Shown one piece after another: positions 55,223 to 64,000 of a stretch of DNA of 64,000 bases. The position numbers and the translations under genes are program-made. Source of the stretch: JBAOHV01 sp037045265 (GTDB lineage: Bacteria; Actinomycetota; Acidimicrobiia; Acidimicrobiales; Microtrichaceae); contig JBAOHV010000019.1 of NCBI GenBank assembly GCA_037045265.1, positions 477,105 through 541,104 of the forward strand. The letters run 5' to 3'. The notes below the pieces were generated by a model. The model worked only from the letters and a program-made list of their open reading frames with translations, was not told the origin of the DNA and did no database searches. Within the stretch, counting starts at the first letter, position 1, and every line of letters begins with the position of its first letter.

Positions 55223-56222
55223 ACGAGCCGCACCGCTTCGACCGACGGCGACGGCTGCTGCACCGCGCCGGTTTCGTCGCCTGGGTCGCGGGCTGCACGG
55301 TCGTGCTCGTGAGCATGCTCTACAGCCCCACGGTCGAGGTCGGACCGGGAACGGTGGACGCCCGGGTCAGGCCGTCACTGCACGGGACCACCGACCTGGC
55401 GGTTCCGCCCCTAGGAGCGGTGAGGGCCCGTACGCACATCGCCCCGGTCACCCTCGGCATCGAGCTGCGCCAGGTCGATGTGCTCGAGATCGTGGGATCG
55501 GCCGGCGACCAGGATCCACGTGCGCTCGACAACCCGTTCGAGCTGATCGAGGCGCAGGTCCACGACGACATCGGACCGGCGCTACTTCAACTCGCTGTGA
55601 GGATGCTGGCGTTGTCGAGCCTGGTCGGCGCGGGGGCGGCACTCGCCTTCCCCGGTCGTCGGAGCATCCGCCGCATAGGGCTGGGCGCCGTGATCGGCCC
55701 CGCCACCATCATCCTGATGCTGGTTCCTGCCGCTGCAACCTACGACGCAGGCGCCTTCGACCGGTCGCCTGAACTGGTAGGTGAGCTCGGATCGGCACCG
55801 CAGCTGCTCGCGGGTCGGCAGTCTGGAGACCAGGTTCGGTTCGGTCGAGTCCCACGTCCGGGTGCTCTCGGCGAAGATCGCCGATCTCTACTCGGCGACC
55901 ATCACCGAGGACATCGTCTCGGCCGACGGCGAGGTGGTGCTGCTGCACGTGTCCGACCTCCACCTGAACACGGTCGGCCTTGCTCTCGCCCGCCAGCTCG
56001 CCCACAGCTTCGACGTGGACGCGGTCATCGACACCGGTGACATCACGTCGTTCGGATTCGAGCCGGAGTCGGCGTTCCTCGATCTCTTCGAGGGGTTCGG
56101 AGTGCCCTACTACCTGGTCGCCGGCAACCACGACAGCGCGGCGGTCCGCGCGCGTCTGGCCGACAACCCCGACATCACCCTGCTCGACGGCGACATGGTC
56201 GACGTAGGCGGTGTGACGATTT
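55219..56222 (+). CDS. Metallophosphoesterase, frameshifted and cut at the junction
   Basis: Membrane-anchored metallophosphoesterase, incomplete. GTG 55219 begins a protein with two helices (AGFVAWVAGCTVVLVSMLYS and ALSSLVGAGAALAFP) and a third (IGPATIILMLVPAAATY). The frame shifts near 55,795-55,830 into VESHVRVLSAKIADLYSATI and the catalytic motifs VSDLHLN (DxH), DTGDITSFG (GD) and GNHD. After VDVGGVTI the sequence turns into AT-rich foreign DNA and reaches a stop at 56,248; the rest of the enzyme, including the C-terminal GHxH, is missing. Confidence 0.8.
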
Positions 56223-56235
56223 GGCTTGTCGTCAC
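56213..56235. other. Junction between GC-rich and AT-rich DNA
   Basis: Composition, codon use and gene content change abruptly here, in the middle of a conserved domain. GTGACGA (56,213-56,219) and TCGTCAC (56,229-56,235) form a 7-base inverted repeat around the breakpoint. No recombinase gene, IS end or direct repeat is visible nearby. Confidence 0.85.
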
Positions 56236-57870
56236 TTCTGTATTCTGATCTTTCGTTTCTGCGGTCGTTACCATATCCTCCACCGTCGTCTTCATATTTT
56301 GGAGCAAGGATAAGTGATGCCGTAGCAGCTACAGAGTCGAGAACCATAAGTTCAACGGTATTGCCGACAACCATTGATGCATCATTGTTTCTAACTTTGC
56401 CCCGACGAGGAACAAAACCGTCAAAATCATCGCTTACGCGAACAACTACACCCTAGGGGAAACTTCGCGAACAACTGCTTGAATCATTGTATCCAACCGG
56501 TAAGACTTCGCTGATTGTATCCCAAGGATTTGCCATTGTTTGCTTATGTCCTAAAGCAACACGTTTTTTCTCTTCGGAAACAGAAAGAATCTGTACGTCT
56601 ATTGTTTGTCCAACAGTAAGATTCTTCGGAAGGATGATTGATTCTACGTCCCCATGAAAGATCATAATTACGTAATAAACCTTCAACACCGGGTTTAACC
56701 ATCACATACGTACCGAAGTCTGCAAATCTCTTAACAACACCTTTATGACGGCTGCCTTCAGGGAATTCACTTTCTACATTTACCCAAGGGGAAGGTTCCA
56801 ATTCCTTGCGGCTTAACGTAATTTTTTCTTTTGCAGGGTCAATGGCAATAATCTTTGCTTGGATTGGATCGCCTTTTTTGAAAAGTTTGGTTGCATCATG
56901 AACATGATTATGGGAAAGACGTGAAATATGGATAAGTCCTTCCACACCGTTGATGTCAACAAATACTCCGAAAGATGCAACAAACGATATGACGTCCGTC
57001 AACAATTTCACCTTCTTTTAGTAGTCCGAAAAACTCGTCTTTAGCCAATTTCTTACGGCTGATTACGATTGTTTTTCTACCTTGGTCATCTTGTTGAAGT
57101 CTTCTTGAATATTCACTGTATATTTTTTACCGACAGCATCCAGCAAATCCTGTTCGGTCGCTACACGTTTTGTAGAAAAGTGTGAAGCAGGCATAAAAAG
57201 ACGGACATTTTTATAGACAGCTCTTAAGCCGCCTTTGATTCTGTCGGTTACTTCTACTTCAATTGTACCGTTTGCATCTTTTACTTCTGTAAGTTCTGCA
57301 AAAACTTCATCAAGTGCTTTTTGAGCAGCAGCGCGTTCTTCATTGCGTTTGCGTTCTACCTCTGCTCGTTCTTCCTTACGTTTACGTTCTACTTCTGCGG
57401 CAGCAGCTGCAGCGGCACGTTCTTCTTCAGTAAGCGGAGCAGGTGGGGCGGCAACTACCGCAGGAGCTTCTGATGCAGGAGCTTCCGAAGTTGCACTTTC
57501 AACATTTGTATTTTCAATATTTGTATTTGTTTCACCTGCAGGTTCAGCTGCAGTGTTTTCCGAAACCGGATTTTCTTGAATTGGTTGTTCAGGAGTTACG
57601 GCTACGGGTTCTACGGGAGCTACAGTCGGTGTCGGTTCAGCTGCCATGTTCTCAGCAGGTGGAAGTTCCGATACAACTTCGGCAGAATGTACTTCTTCGG
57701 GCAGTATCCGAAGGAGTTACAGGAGCCGCATCAGCAGACATAGTTTCCTCGTTTGTTTCTACTGCAACTTCTACAGAGGTTTCTGCTGTGGCAGTATCGG
57801 AGGTTTCAGAGGAAATTTGGGCTGTGGGCATTTCTTCCGCAGCGTTATCGAGAGGTTGATTCTCAGTCAT
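56222..57870 (-). CDS. rpsA: 30S ribosomal protein S1, several frameshifts, C-terminus at junction
   Basis: S1 protein, which brings mRNA to the ribosome. ATG 57870 begins MTENQPLDNAAEEMPTAQIS and a ~190-residue extension rich in Ala, Pro, Glu and Thr with a short charged coil (AAAEVERKRKEERAEVERKR). S1 domains follow: LTEVKDANGTIEVEVTDRIK, DISFVASFGVFVDINGVEGLIHISRLS in part, GVVKRFADFGTYVMVKPGVEGLL, SVSEEKKRVALGHKQ, and a last one with VVVRVSDDFDGFVPRRGK. Frame changes occur near 57,690, 57,030, 56,630, 56,490 and 56,450. The end (ILAPKYEDDGGGYGNDRRNE) runs into the junction, so the true stop is lost. A real pseudogene is unlikely for so essential a gene. Confidence 0.82.
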
Positions 57871-57978
57871 AAAATACAGGGGCTAATACTAAAAAAAACT
57901 ATAAAATTAAATTCGCACTACTATATCAAAAATAACAACATTAAAGCCCTTTGGGGTTTTGTTGGTTCGGTAGTGGCG

Positions 57979-57986
57979 CAAAGATA
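57979..57986 (-). promoter_or_regulatory. Bacteroidota-type -7 element upstream of rpsA
   Basis: TATCTTTG on the minus strand matches the TAnnTTTG consensus, about 110 bases before the rpsA ATG. No clear -33 TTTG is seen at 19 bases. The 327-base gap between 57,871 and 58,197 holds this and the terminator at 58,111. Confidence 0.45.
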
Positions 57987-58108
57987 AGAAATTTTTTTAC
58001 ACACCATACAGTTACATCAAAAAAAAATAGGTGTTATTTGTTAAAGTAACGAAATAATATTATCTGTAGAATCTCGAAAGTTAGTGTAGAATAAGACGAG
58101 TAGCACAA

Positions 58109-58141
58109 ACAAAAAAGCTGCTTGGTGATGCCAGGCAGCTT
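58109..58141 (-). terminator. Rho-independent terminator
   Basis: Read on the minus strand, AAGCTGCCTGG and CCAAGCAGCTT make an 11-base stem with one G-T pair and a 5-base loop, followed by a run of six T. It lies 57 bases after the stop of the muconolactone-isomerase-like gene and should end that transcript. Confidence 0.75.
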
Positions 58142-58197
58142 TAGATAAGATAAATTATTTATCGGAAGAGTGAAAAACCACTCTTTATTCCATAAGT

Positions 58198-58494
58198 TCA
58201 GTTTAACGACTGAATCGGGAATTGCAGTTGGGGATGTTCGTGGAAAGCGAGTTCATATAAACGTACATCCATATATTTGCGAAGTGGAAATATATTGATA
58301 ATGTTATGAACTTCTTCCTCGGAATTCCCTATAAAGATAGCCCAAAGTTTAGAGCGGTCGAGTGAAAGTCCATAATTTGTCAGACGTCCGCTTTTTAACA
58401 AAATTCCAACCTGTAAACGATGGAGGGGAATCAATGATATGAAATCCTGAGTAATTACTTCCGGGAGCGTAATATCCGCCATAAATTGCTTCAT
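58198..58494 (-). CDS. Muconolactone-isomerase-like small protein
   Basis: 98-residue protein, MKQFMADITLPEVITQDFIS at the start, with YGLSLDRSKLWAIFIGNSEE and a C-terminal LYELAFHEHPQLQF. This matches the ferredoxin-like dimeric alpha/beta-barrel fold of muconolactone delta-isomerase and related proteins, which are often not true isomerases. It is 66 bases after the NmrA reductase on the same strand, so the two may act on the same small molecule. Confidence 0.68.
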   Translation of the reverse strand: MKQFMADITLPEVITQDFISLIPLHRLQVGILLKSGRLTNYGLSLDRSKLWAIFIGNSEEEVHNIINIFPLRKYMDVRLYELAFHEHPQLQFPIQSLN

Positions 58495-58559
58495 AATGAT
58501 ACCGAGCGAATGTTATTAATGAAGTGAGAAACTTTTGTAGTCTGTCCCTCTTTGTACGT

Positions 58560-59417
58560 TTAGAGTGCCGGGCTTTCCCATTCTGCAAAACTTTGCAACG
58601 AGGGATAGAGAGTTTTCAAAGCAGGTATGTCTGCAATATAACCATGATTGTTGAACCAATCAAACATTATTGCCATTTCTTCGCTGTGAGCGCGAAGAGC
58701 ATCAATTGGCAAGGATATAAACTGTACAGGCTTGCCGAGTTTGTTGCTTAGTACTTCCGCTGCTTGTGGCATCGTAATGTCGTCTCCTGCTATTGCAAAG
58801 GATTTTCCGATGTATTCATCAGGATTGTTGAAAGCAATCGCAACAAAAGCACCAATATCATCGGATGCAATAAGTTGAAGCGTACGCTCCGGCGGTAAAC
58901 CCATCATAAACGATAGCGAACCGTCCTCACCTGCTTGTGGACGGAACCATGTGGTGAAGTTTTCCATGAAAAATACGGGACGGATTATAGTTGCAGGAAT
59001 ACCCAAAGAAGTAATGTCCTCTTCAATAATCCCTTTTGTGTCGAAGTGCGGAATTCCCGATTTACGCTCAGCACCGTCAACCGAATTGTAAACCAAATGT
59101 TTAACACCGGCAGCTTTTACTGCATCAGCAACATTTTTACCTTGCTGAACTTCCATGTCAAACCCGGTCTCCCAAAACTGTTGTATGCTGAATACTCCAT
59201 ACACACCTTGCATTGCTGCTTCGAGGGATGCTGTGTCATTCAAATTTCCGTGTACTAATTCTATTCCTTGTTCGGCAAGCGCTTTAGCTGTTGGTTTTTC
59301 CGGGTCACGGACAAATGCCTTTACATTCCATCCGTCTGCTTTTAGATGGCGCAATGCCGAACCGCCTTGTGCTCCTGTTGCACCGATAACGAGTATGGTT
59401 TTTCCTTCTTTGTTCAT
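58560..59417 (-). CDS. NmrA family NAD(P)-binding protein
   Basis: 285-residue atypical short-chain dehydrogenase. The nucleotide loop is ILVIGATGAQGGSALRHL, followed by VRDPEKPTAKALAEQGIELV and VKHLVYNSVDGAERKSGIPH. There is no YxxxK catalytic pair in the usual place, which is normal for NmrA/HSCARG proteins that sense the NADP/NADPH ratio or reduce quinones. Start ATG 59417 is clear. Intact, without indels. Confidence 0.87.
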   Translation of the reverse strand: MNKEGKTILVIGATGAQGGSALRHLKADGWNVKAFVRDPEKPTAKALAEQGIELVHGNLNDTASLEAAMQGVYGVFSIQQFWETGFDMEVQQGKNVADAVKAAGVKHLVYNSVDGAERKSGIPHFDTKGIIEEDITSLGIPATIIRPVFFMENFTTWFRPQAGEDGSLSFMMGLPPERTLQLIASDDIGAFVAIAFNNPDEYIGKSFAIAGDDITMPQAAEVLSNKLGKPVQFISLPIDALRAHSEEMAIMFDWFNNHGYIADIPALKTLYPSLQSFAEWESPAL

Positions 59418-59477
59418 TTCAGTATTCCTTACTTTTGTAAAATATTAAAAATGAGAGTTAGCACATTTTATTTGATA

Positions 59478-59507
59478 GTAAGGACAGGCAAGAATACCTG
59501 TCCTTAC
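59478..59507. terminator. Perfect 11-base hairpin downstream of yceI
   Basis: GTAAGGACAGG and CCTGTCCTTAC pair perfectly around an 8-base loop (59,478-59,488 and 59,497-59,507). It lies 44 bases past the yceI stop in the direction of transcription. It may be a terminator or a copy of a dispersed hairpin element. Confidence 0.55.
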
Positions 59508-59550
59508 ATGTGAATCATTGATAAGAATTTTTTGCTCTATTCAAGAAGAT

Positions 59551-60174
59551 TTACGCTTCTTTACCAATTTCAAGTTCGATATTCAATTTTACTGTTTCGC
59601 TTACTACAAACCCGCCTGCTTCAATTGCTTTATTCCAATTTAAACCATAGTCAAAACGGTTTACTTCACCTGTAAGTGTTAAGCCGGCTTTGGTTTTTCC
59701 CCAAGGGTCTTTCTCAAGTATTCCACCGATTTCACCATTGAGAGTTAGTGTCTTTGTAACGCCTTTCATTGTAAAATCACCGGTAATTTTAAAAGTGTTT
59801 TTTCCTGTTTTTTCAATTTTCTTACTTATGAAGGTAATATCAGAAAATTTACTTGCGTCAAAGAAATCAGGGCTGCGAAGATGTTCATCGCGTTGTTTGT
59901 TATCGGTATTAATACTTTGTGCTTTGATTTTTACAGTGACCTTTGCATCCGAAAAATCTGCTTTATCGGATAGAACAGAAACAGAGTAATCATTAAACTG
60001 TCCTTTAACGTTGGAAACAAGAAGGTGCTTAACACTAAAACCTATTGAAGAGTGTGATACATCCTCTTTCCATTTGGTTGTTTGAGCACTAACACTACCC
60101 GATAAAAGCGCAAATGCGGCTACGAATGCAACAGTCAACTTAGCGACTGTATTGAAAGATACTACGGCTTTCAT
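59551..60174 (-). CDS. YceI family periplasmic protein
   Basis: 207-residue exported lipocalin-like protein. Signal peptide LTVAFVAAFALLSGSVSAQ, then the YceI pattern: HSSIGFSVKHLLVSNVKGQF, SINTDNKQRDEHLRSPDFFD, ITGDFTMKGVTKTLTLNGEI and FDYGLNWNKAIEAGGFVVSE. YceI proteins bind isoprenoid quinone-like lipids. AGGAG lies seven bases before ATG 60174. A sequence shared with the marR operator lies upstream, so MarR probably controls it. Confidence 0.9.
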   Translation of the reverse strand: MKAVVSFNTVAKLTVAFVAAFALLSGSVSAQTTKWKEDVSHSSIGFSVKHLLVSNVKGQFNDYSVSVLSDKADFSDAKVTVKIKAQSINTDNKQRDEHLRSPDFFDASKFSDITFISKKIEKTGKNTFKITGDFTMKGVTKTLTLNGEIGGILEKDPWGKTKAGLTLTGEVNRFDYGLNWNKAIEAGGFVVSETVKLNIELEIGKEA

Positions 60175-60220
60175 ACAAAACTCCTGAAATATGAGATATA
60201 AAATTTGTGTGACAACAAAA

Positions 60221-60234
60221 TATGTTTTAACACA
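60221..60234. promoter_or_regulatory. Candidate MarR-binding site upstream of yceI
   Basis: TATGTTTTAACACA matches the site at the marR promoter, TATGTTGCAACACA (60,804), at twelve of fourteen positions. It lies 47 bases upstream of the yceI ATG. Confidence 0.45.
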
Positions 60235-60273
60235 CATTAAGATAAAATTTTTTCGTTTTCTTCTATAATTATG

Positions 60274-60735
60274 TCAATCCGAATATAATTTTTCACAGAG
60301 ACGTGACAGTTCAAGGCATTCTTCATCAGTCAGGTTGTGAAGATTAATATCCTGAAGTGCATCCATTTTCGGGTTTACTTTTTCGAGCAGTTTAATGCCA
60401 GCTTCAGTAATCCTGGAATGTGAATGACGTCGATCATCGCCGTCTCTACTGCGTTCTACGAGTCCTCTTTTTTCCAGACGGTCAATGAGACGAGTAACAT
60501 CGGTTCCCCTTTCTATCAACCTGACGATTATTTCGCACCGGGGGTGACCACCCGGATATACTCCTTTCAATATTCTCAGAACGTTAAATTGAATCGGAGT
60601 AATGTCAAATTCTGCACAAACTTTCTCAGCTCGCTCACGGAGGAAATCTCCGGCAATCATAACATTAATGACAGCTTCCATTTGGGGAGAGTCAAATTTT
60701 GTTTGTTTTATTCTTTGTTCTAATGTTGTTCCCAT
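60274..60735 (-). CDS. MarR family transcriptional regulator
   Basis: 153-residue winged-helix repressor. The DNA-binding part covers FDITPIQFNVLRILKGVYPGG, CEIIVRLIERGTDVTRLIDRLEKRGLV and the wing ERSRDGDDRRHSHSRITEAG. Helices at both ends form the dimer. MarR proteins respond to phenolics, lipids or oxidants. No conserved N-terminal Cys of the OhrR kind is seen, though a Cys is in EKVCAEFDI. The gene is adjacent to yceI on the same strand, and both have the same upstream motif. Confidence 0.9.
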   Translation of the reverse strand: MGTTLEQRIKQTKFDSPQMEAVINVMIAGDFLRERAEKVCAEFDITPIQFNVLRILKGVYPGGHPRCEIIVRLIERGTDVTRLIDRLEKRGLVERSRDGDDRRHSHSRITEAGIKLLEKVNPKMDALQDINLHNLTDEECLELSRLCEKLYSD

Positions 60736-60782
60736 AATGATACAAAATTACTAAAAGATGTAATTTGTTTCCATTGTTGACG

Positions 60783-60830
60783 CAAAACTACGAAAATATT
60801 TTATATGTTGCAACACATTTTGTTGAAACA
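60783..60830 (-). promoter_or_regulatory. marR promoter and operator
   Basis: On the minus strand TAGTTTTG (60,783-60,790) fits the TAnnTTTG -7 box. Just upstream are the perfect palindrome TGTTGCAACA (60,806-60,815) and an imperfect second copy, TGTTGAAACA (60,821-60,830), centred 15 bases apart, where the -33 region should be. This fits autorepression by MarR. Confidence 0.6.
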
Positions 60831-60838
60831 CATAAAAA

Positions 60839-60895
60839 GTTTTCCACTTCAATTGTGGAAAACCTGCTTTTTTATGTGGAAAACCATGTGGATAA
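60839..60895. promoter_or_regulatory. Cluster of DnaA-box-like sequences
   Basis: Four nine-base matches in 56 bases: TTTTCCACT (60,840), TGTGGAAAA (60,854), TGTGGAAAA (60,875) and TGTGGATAA (60,887), the last an exact DnaA box (TTATCCACA reversed). The first two form a hairpin with 9-base arms GTTTTCCAC/GTGGAAAAC, followed by CTGC and six T, so a terminator is an alternative reading. The remaining 158 bases to dnaB are AT-rich with no clear signal. Confidence 0.5.
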
Positions 60896-61053
60896 CATAC
60901 ATTTGATGTGTAAAGATAAAAGTTTCGGGCTAAAAAGATAATCAGTAATTTTGTTGTTCAGATTACAGAAATACGGCGCGATTATTGCAAATTAAACGGT
61001 TAAGAGCCATTTGATTATGTATTTGGTTTTACAATTCATTACCCTATAAAAAA

Positions 61054-62536
<1,483 letters not shown>

Positions 62537-62615
62537 GGAAGCTGATGGCTTATATAGATATTTGCTGAGATTCATCGGTTGACGACTCATGTAAGCAGCA
62601 TCTCTAATTTTGCCG

Positions 62616-62652
62616 GTCATTCAGAGGGCTTCTTAGCCCGAAGAATCTCAGT
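62616..62652 (+). repeat. Dispersed repeat, copy 1
   Basis: GTCATTCAGAGGGCTTC... to AAGAATCTCAGT, about 37 bases, similar to the intergenic element common in FCB and related genomes. It is inverted relative to the copy at 62,748. This and copy 2 are the only structure in the 426-base gap after dnaB. Confidence 0.55.
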
Positions 62653-62747
62653 TTAATGGACTCCCAAGAATTAAGAGAACAGTCTGAAAAGGTTGAAAAC
62701 TTAACGTGAGCAATAGGACAATACATAATTCTTTAGGTGCAGTCTAA

Positions 62748-62785
62748 ACTGAGAATTCTTCAGTCGAAGACTCCTTCTGAATGAC
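62748..62785 (-). repeat. Dispersed repeat, copy 2 (inverted)
   Basis: Reverse complement reads GTCATTCAGAAGGAGTCTTC and ends GAAGAATTCTCAGT, matching copy 1 over both ends with a variable middle. With copy 1 it makes a long imperfect inverted repeat, spaced 95 bases. Confidence 0.55.
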
Positions 62786-62962
62786 AGGTTCATTTGAATT
62801 ATTCCAATGTCTTTGTATTATTTTGCAGCCGGGTCTGCGTCTATGCTGAACTCAGAGTGAACTACGAATTAATGCCAATTTGTTGTTCTGTTGTTGGTAT
62901 ATATAAACTCCATTCCTATTTGATTGTTACTTGGTAATAGTGGTTACTATTCTTATTTCTTT

Positions 62963-64000
62963 ATGAAGATACTCTCCTGTTTGATTCTGGTTTTTATACT
63001 TATAACGTCATTCCAACTAAATGCACAAGAAACACTTGCTCCCCGTACTTTGAAATTAATAGATTCCTCCCTTACTTTGTTGGACATGAGGCGGGGTGAT
63101 ATGAAAATGCCATGGGATGCTGTTCGTAATGATGCGCACCGCTTACAAATCATACGCTCATTATTCGATTCACCACTTCGTAGTTTTGATATTACAAAAA
63201 AACATGCTGAAAAACTTTCAACAATCACCGATACAACGGTTGATGATTATGCATCTGAATTAATGCGGCAGCTCGAATTGGCGAATATGTTTTGCGTTTT
63301 ATGAAACAGGAATCACAGCCAAACAATTGGATGTGATCTTAGGGGTGGACTTGGATTCACTTGCGGGTTTTGTGGGTGCGAGTGTTATCAGAAAATATGT
63401 TTCACCGTTGGTTTAGGTCGAGAATGTTACAAAAAATTCTTTGAAAACGTTGGATCATTCCAAAATTTTGATTGAACAGGCTGATTCACTGCTCATGCTT
63501 TCGCAGGAAAGCCAGAATGCAAATATTTATGAATTAAAAGCTGATGAAGAACATGGCAACGACCTAATAAAACGCTTTTTTAATGAAGCAGCTAAGGTTA
63601 ATCTTGCGCCTATGTATTCAGGAGGGTTTTCGTTATATAGAACATATCTGCATTTTTTATATGTGAGTAAAAATGCACAGCAGTTATACCGGGACAGTAT
63701 CCATACAGTGATATTAAATACAAAATTGGGAAGGATTGCTCTCGGGGGCAAGGGGAATGATGTCTATCAGGGTGATTTCCTGTTGATTGTTGATGTTGGC
63801 GGGAATGATAAATATCTGCTGCCTGAACATTCTAAATCAGAAGCTATGAGGTTCCCTGTGCAAGCTATTGTTGATTTGGCAGGTAATGATATGTATTCGA
63901 GTGGCAGTTACTCATTAGGCGGAGCAGTTTTCGGTACAAATCTCTTGCTCGATTTTATCCGGTGATGATACCTATACCGCAGGTGACTTTTCAATGGGAA
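62963..64000 (+). CDS. Secreted GxDxY-repeat protein, partial, several frameshifts
   Basis: ATG 62963 begins a signal peptide (MKILSCLILVFILITSFQLNAQ). The mature part is helical (TLKLIDSSLTLLDMRRGDMK) and continues after frame changes near 63,285 and 63,415 (FYETGITAKQLDVILGVDLD; LDHSKILIEQADSLLMLSQE). From ~63,730 a beta-repeat region starts: LGGKGNDVYQGDFLLIVDVG, GGNDKYLLPEHS, LAGNDMYSSGSYSLGGAVFG, and after another shift near 63,957 GDDTYTAGDFSMG. The unit G-(N/D)-D-x-Y recurs about every 25 residues. It runs off the end of the window. Likely exported by the Sec system; function unknown. Confidence 0.65.

Noticed and set aside
56000..56500. Genomic island or horizontal insertion at the composition change
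   Set aside because: No integrase, transposase, tRNA or direct repeat at the border, and housekeeping genes (S1, DnaB) of another phylum lie beyond it, which an island would not carry.

Overview
The window is two unlike pieces of DNA joined at about position 56,220. Bases 1 to about 56,220 are very GC-rich, use GTG starts often, and carry actinobacterial markers: WhiB, a DUF3040 protein, TANNNT-type -10 elements, an actinobacterial phosphofructokinase and a MoxR/DUF58/transglutaminase operon. The gene content suggests Actinomycetota, most likely Acidimicrobiia; that last step is inference. Bases from about 56,225 to 64,000 are AT-rich, use ATG starts, have TAnnTTTG promoter elements and encode ribosomal protein S1, DnaB, a MarR/YceI pair and other proteins that fit the Bacteroidota/Chlorobiota (FCB) group. 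The switch falls inside a metallophosphoesterase gene on one side and at the C-terminal end of an S1 gene on the other. No transposase, integrase or att-like repeat is present, so an assembly chimera is the simplest reading.

Actinobacterial part, left to right. 0.1-3.0 kb: NUDIX hydrolase, menC, a small conserved protein and a ROK kinase. 3.1-7.9 kb: moxR, DUF58 and transglutaminase/DUF4129 operon, then DUF3040. 8.0-9.9 kb: dinB and NUDIX. 10.0-12.9 kb: secreted beta-helix lipoprotein, DUF1996 protein and cupredoxin. 12.9-18 kb: HTH membrane regulator, IMPase and a two-component system with a GerMN lipoprotein. 18-21.9 kb: pfkA, glpK, ACT protein, TetR. 21.9-27.1 kb: GT25, aminotransferase, second ROK kinase, degenerate SMC-like protein. 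27.2-32.3 kb: tightly overlapping operon (zinc ribbon, NYN nuclease, queG, membrane protein, ArsA-like ATPase, small acidic protein). 32.4-33.8 kb: whiB and trpD. 33.8-39.1 kb: glpD, alkylglycerone-phosphate-synthase-like oxidase, membrane protein and FGGY kinase. 39.8-40.2 kb: RNase P RNA. 40.3-45 kb: Cys-rich protein, LOG protein, a protein with fifteen 9-residue repeats, RDD protein and membrane alpha/beta hydrolase. 45-49.3 kb: wHTH/PLD-like protein, YdjM-like protein, zinc-ribbon coiled coil and class A PBP. 49.4-56.2 kb: Gfo/Idh oxidoreductase, nrdAB, NUDIX and metallophosphoesterase.

FCB part: S1 (broken), muconolactone-isomerase-like protein, NmrA reductase, YceI, MarR, a region with DnaA-box-like sequences, dnaB and a secreted GxDxY-repeat protein that runs off the end.

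At least a dozen otherwise well-conserved genes in the GC-rich part, and most of the long genes in the AT-rich part, are broken by a single reading-frame shift, often at a short homopolymer. Because housekeeping genes such as nrdA, pfkA, dnaB and rpsA are affected, sequencing indels are the likely cause. For these I give the span of the whole gene and the approximate shift point.
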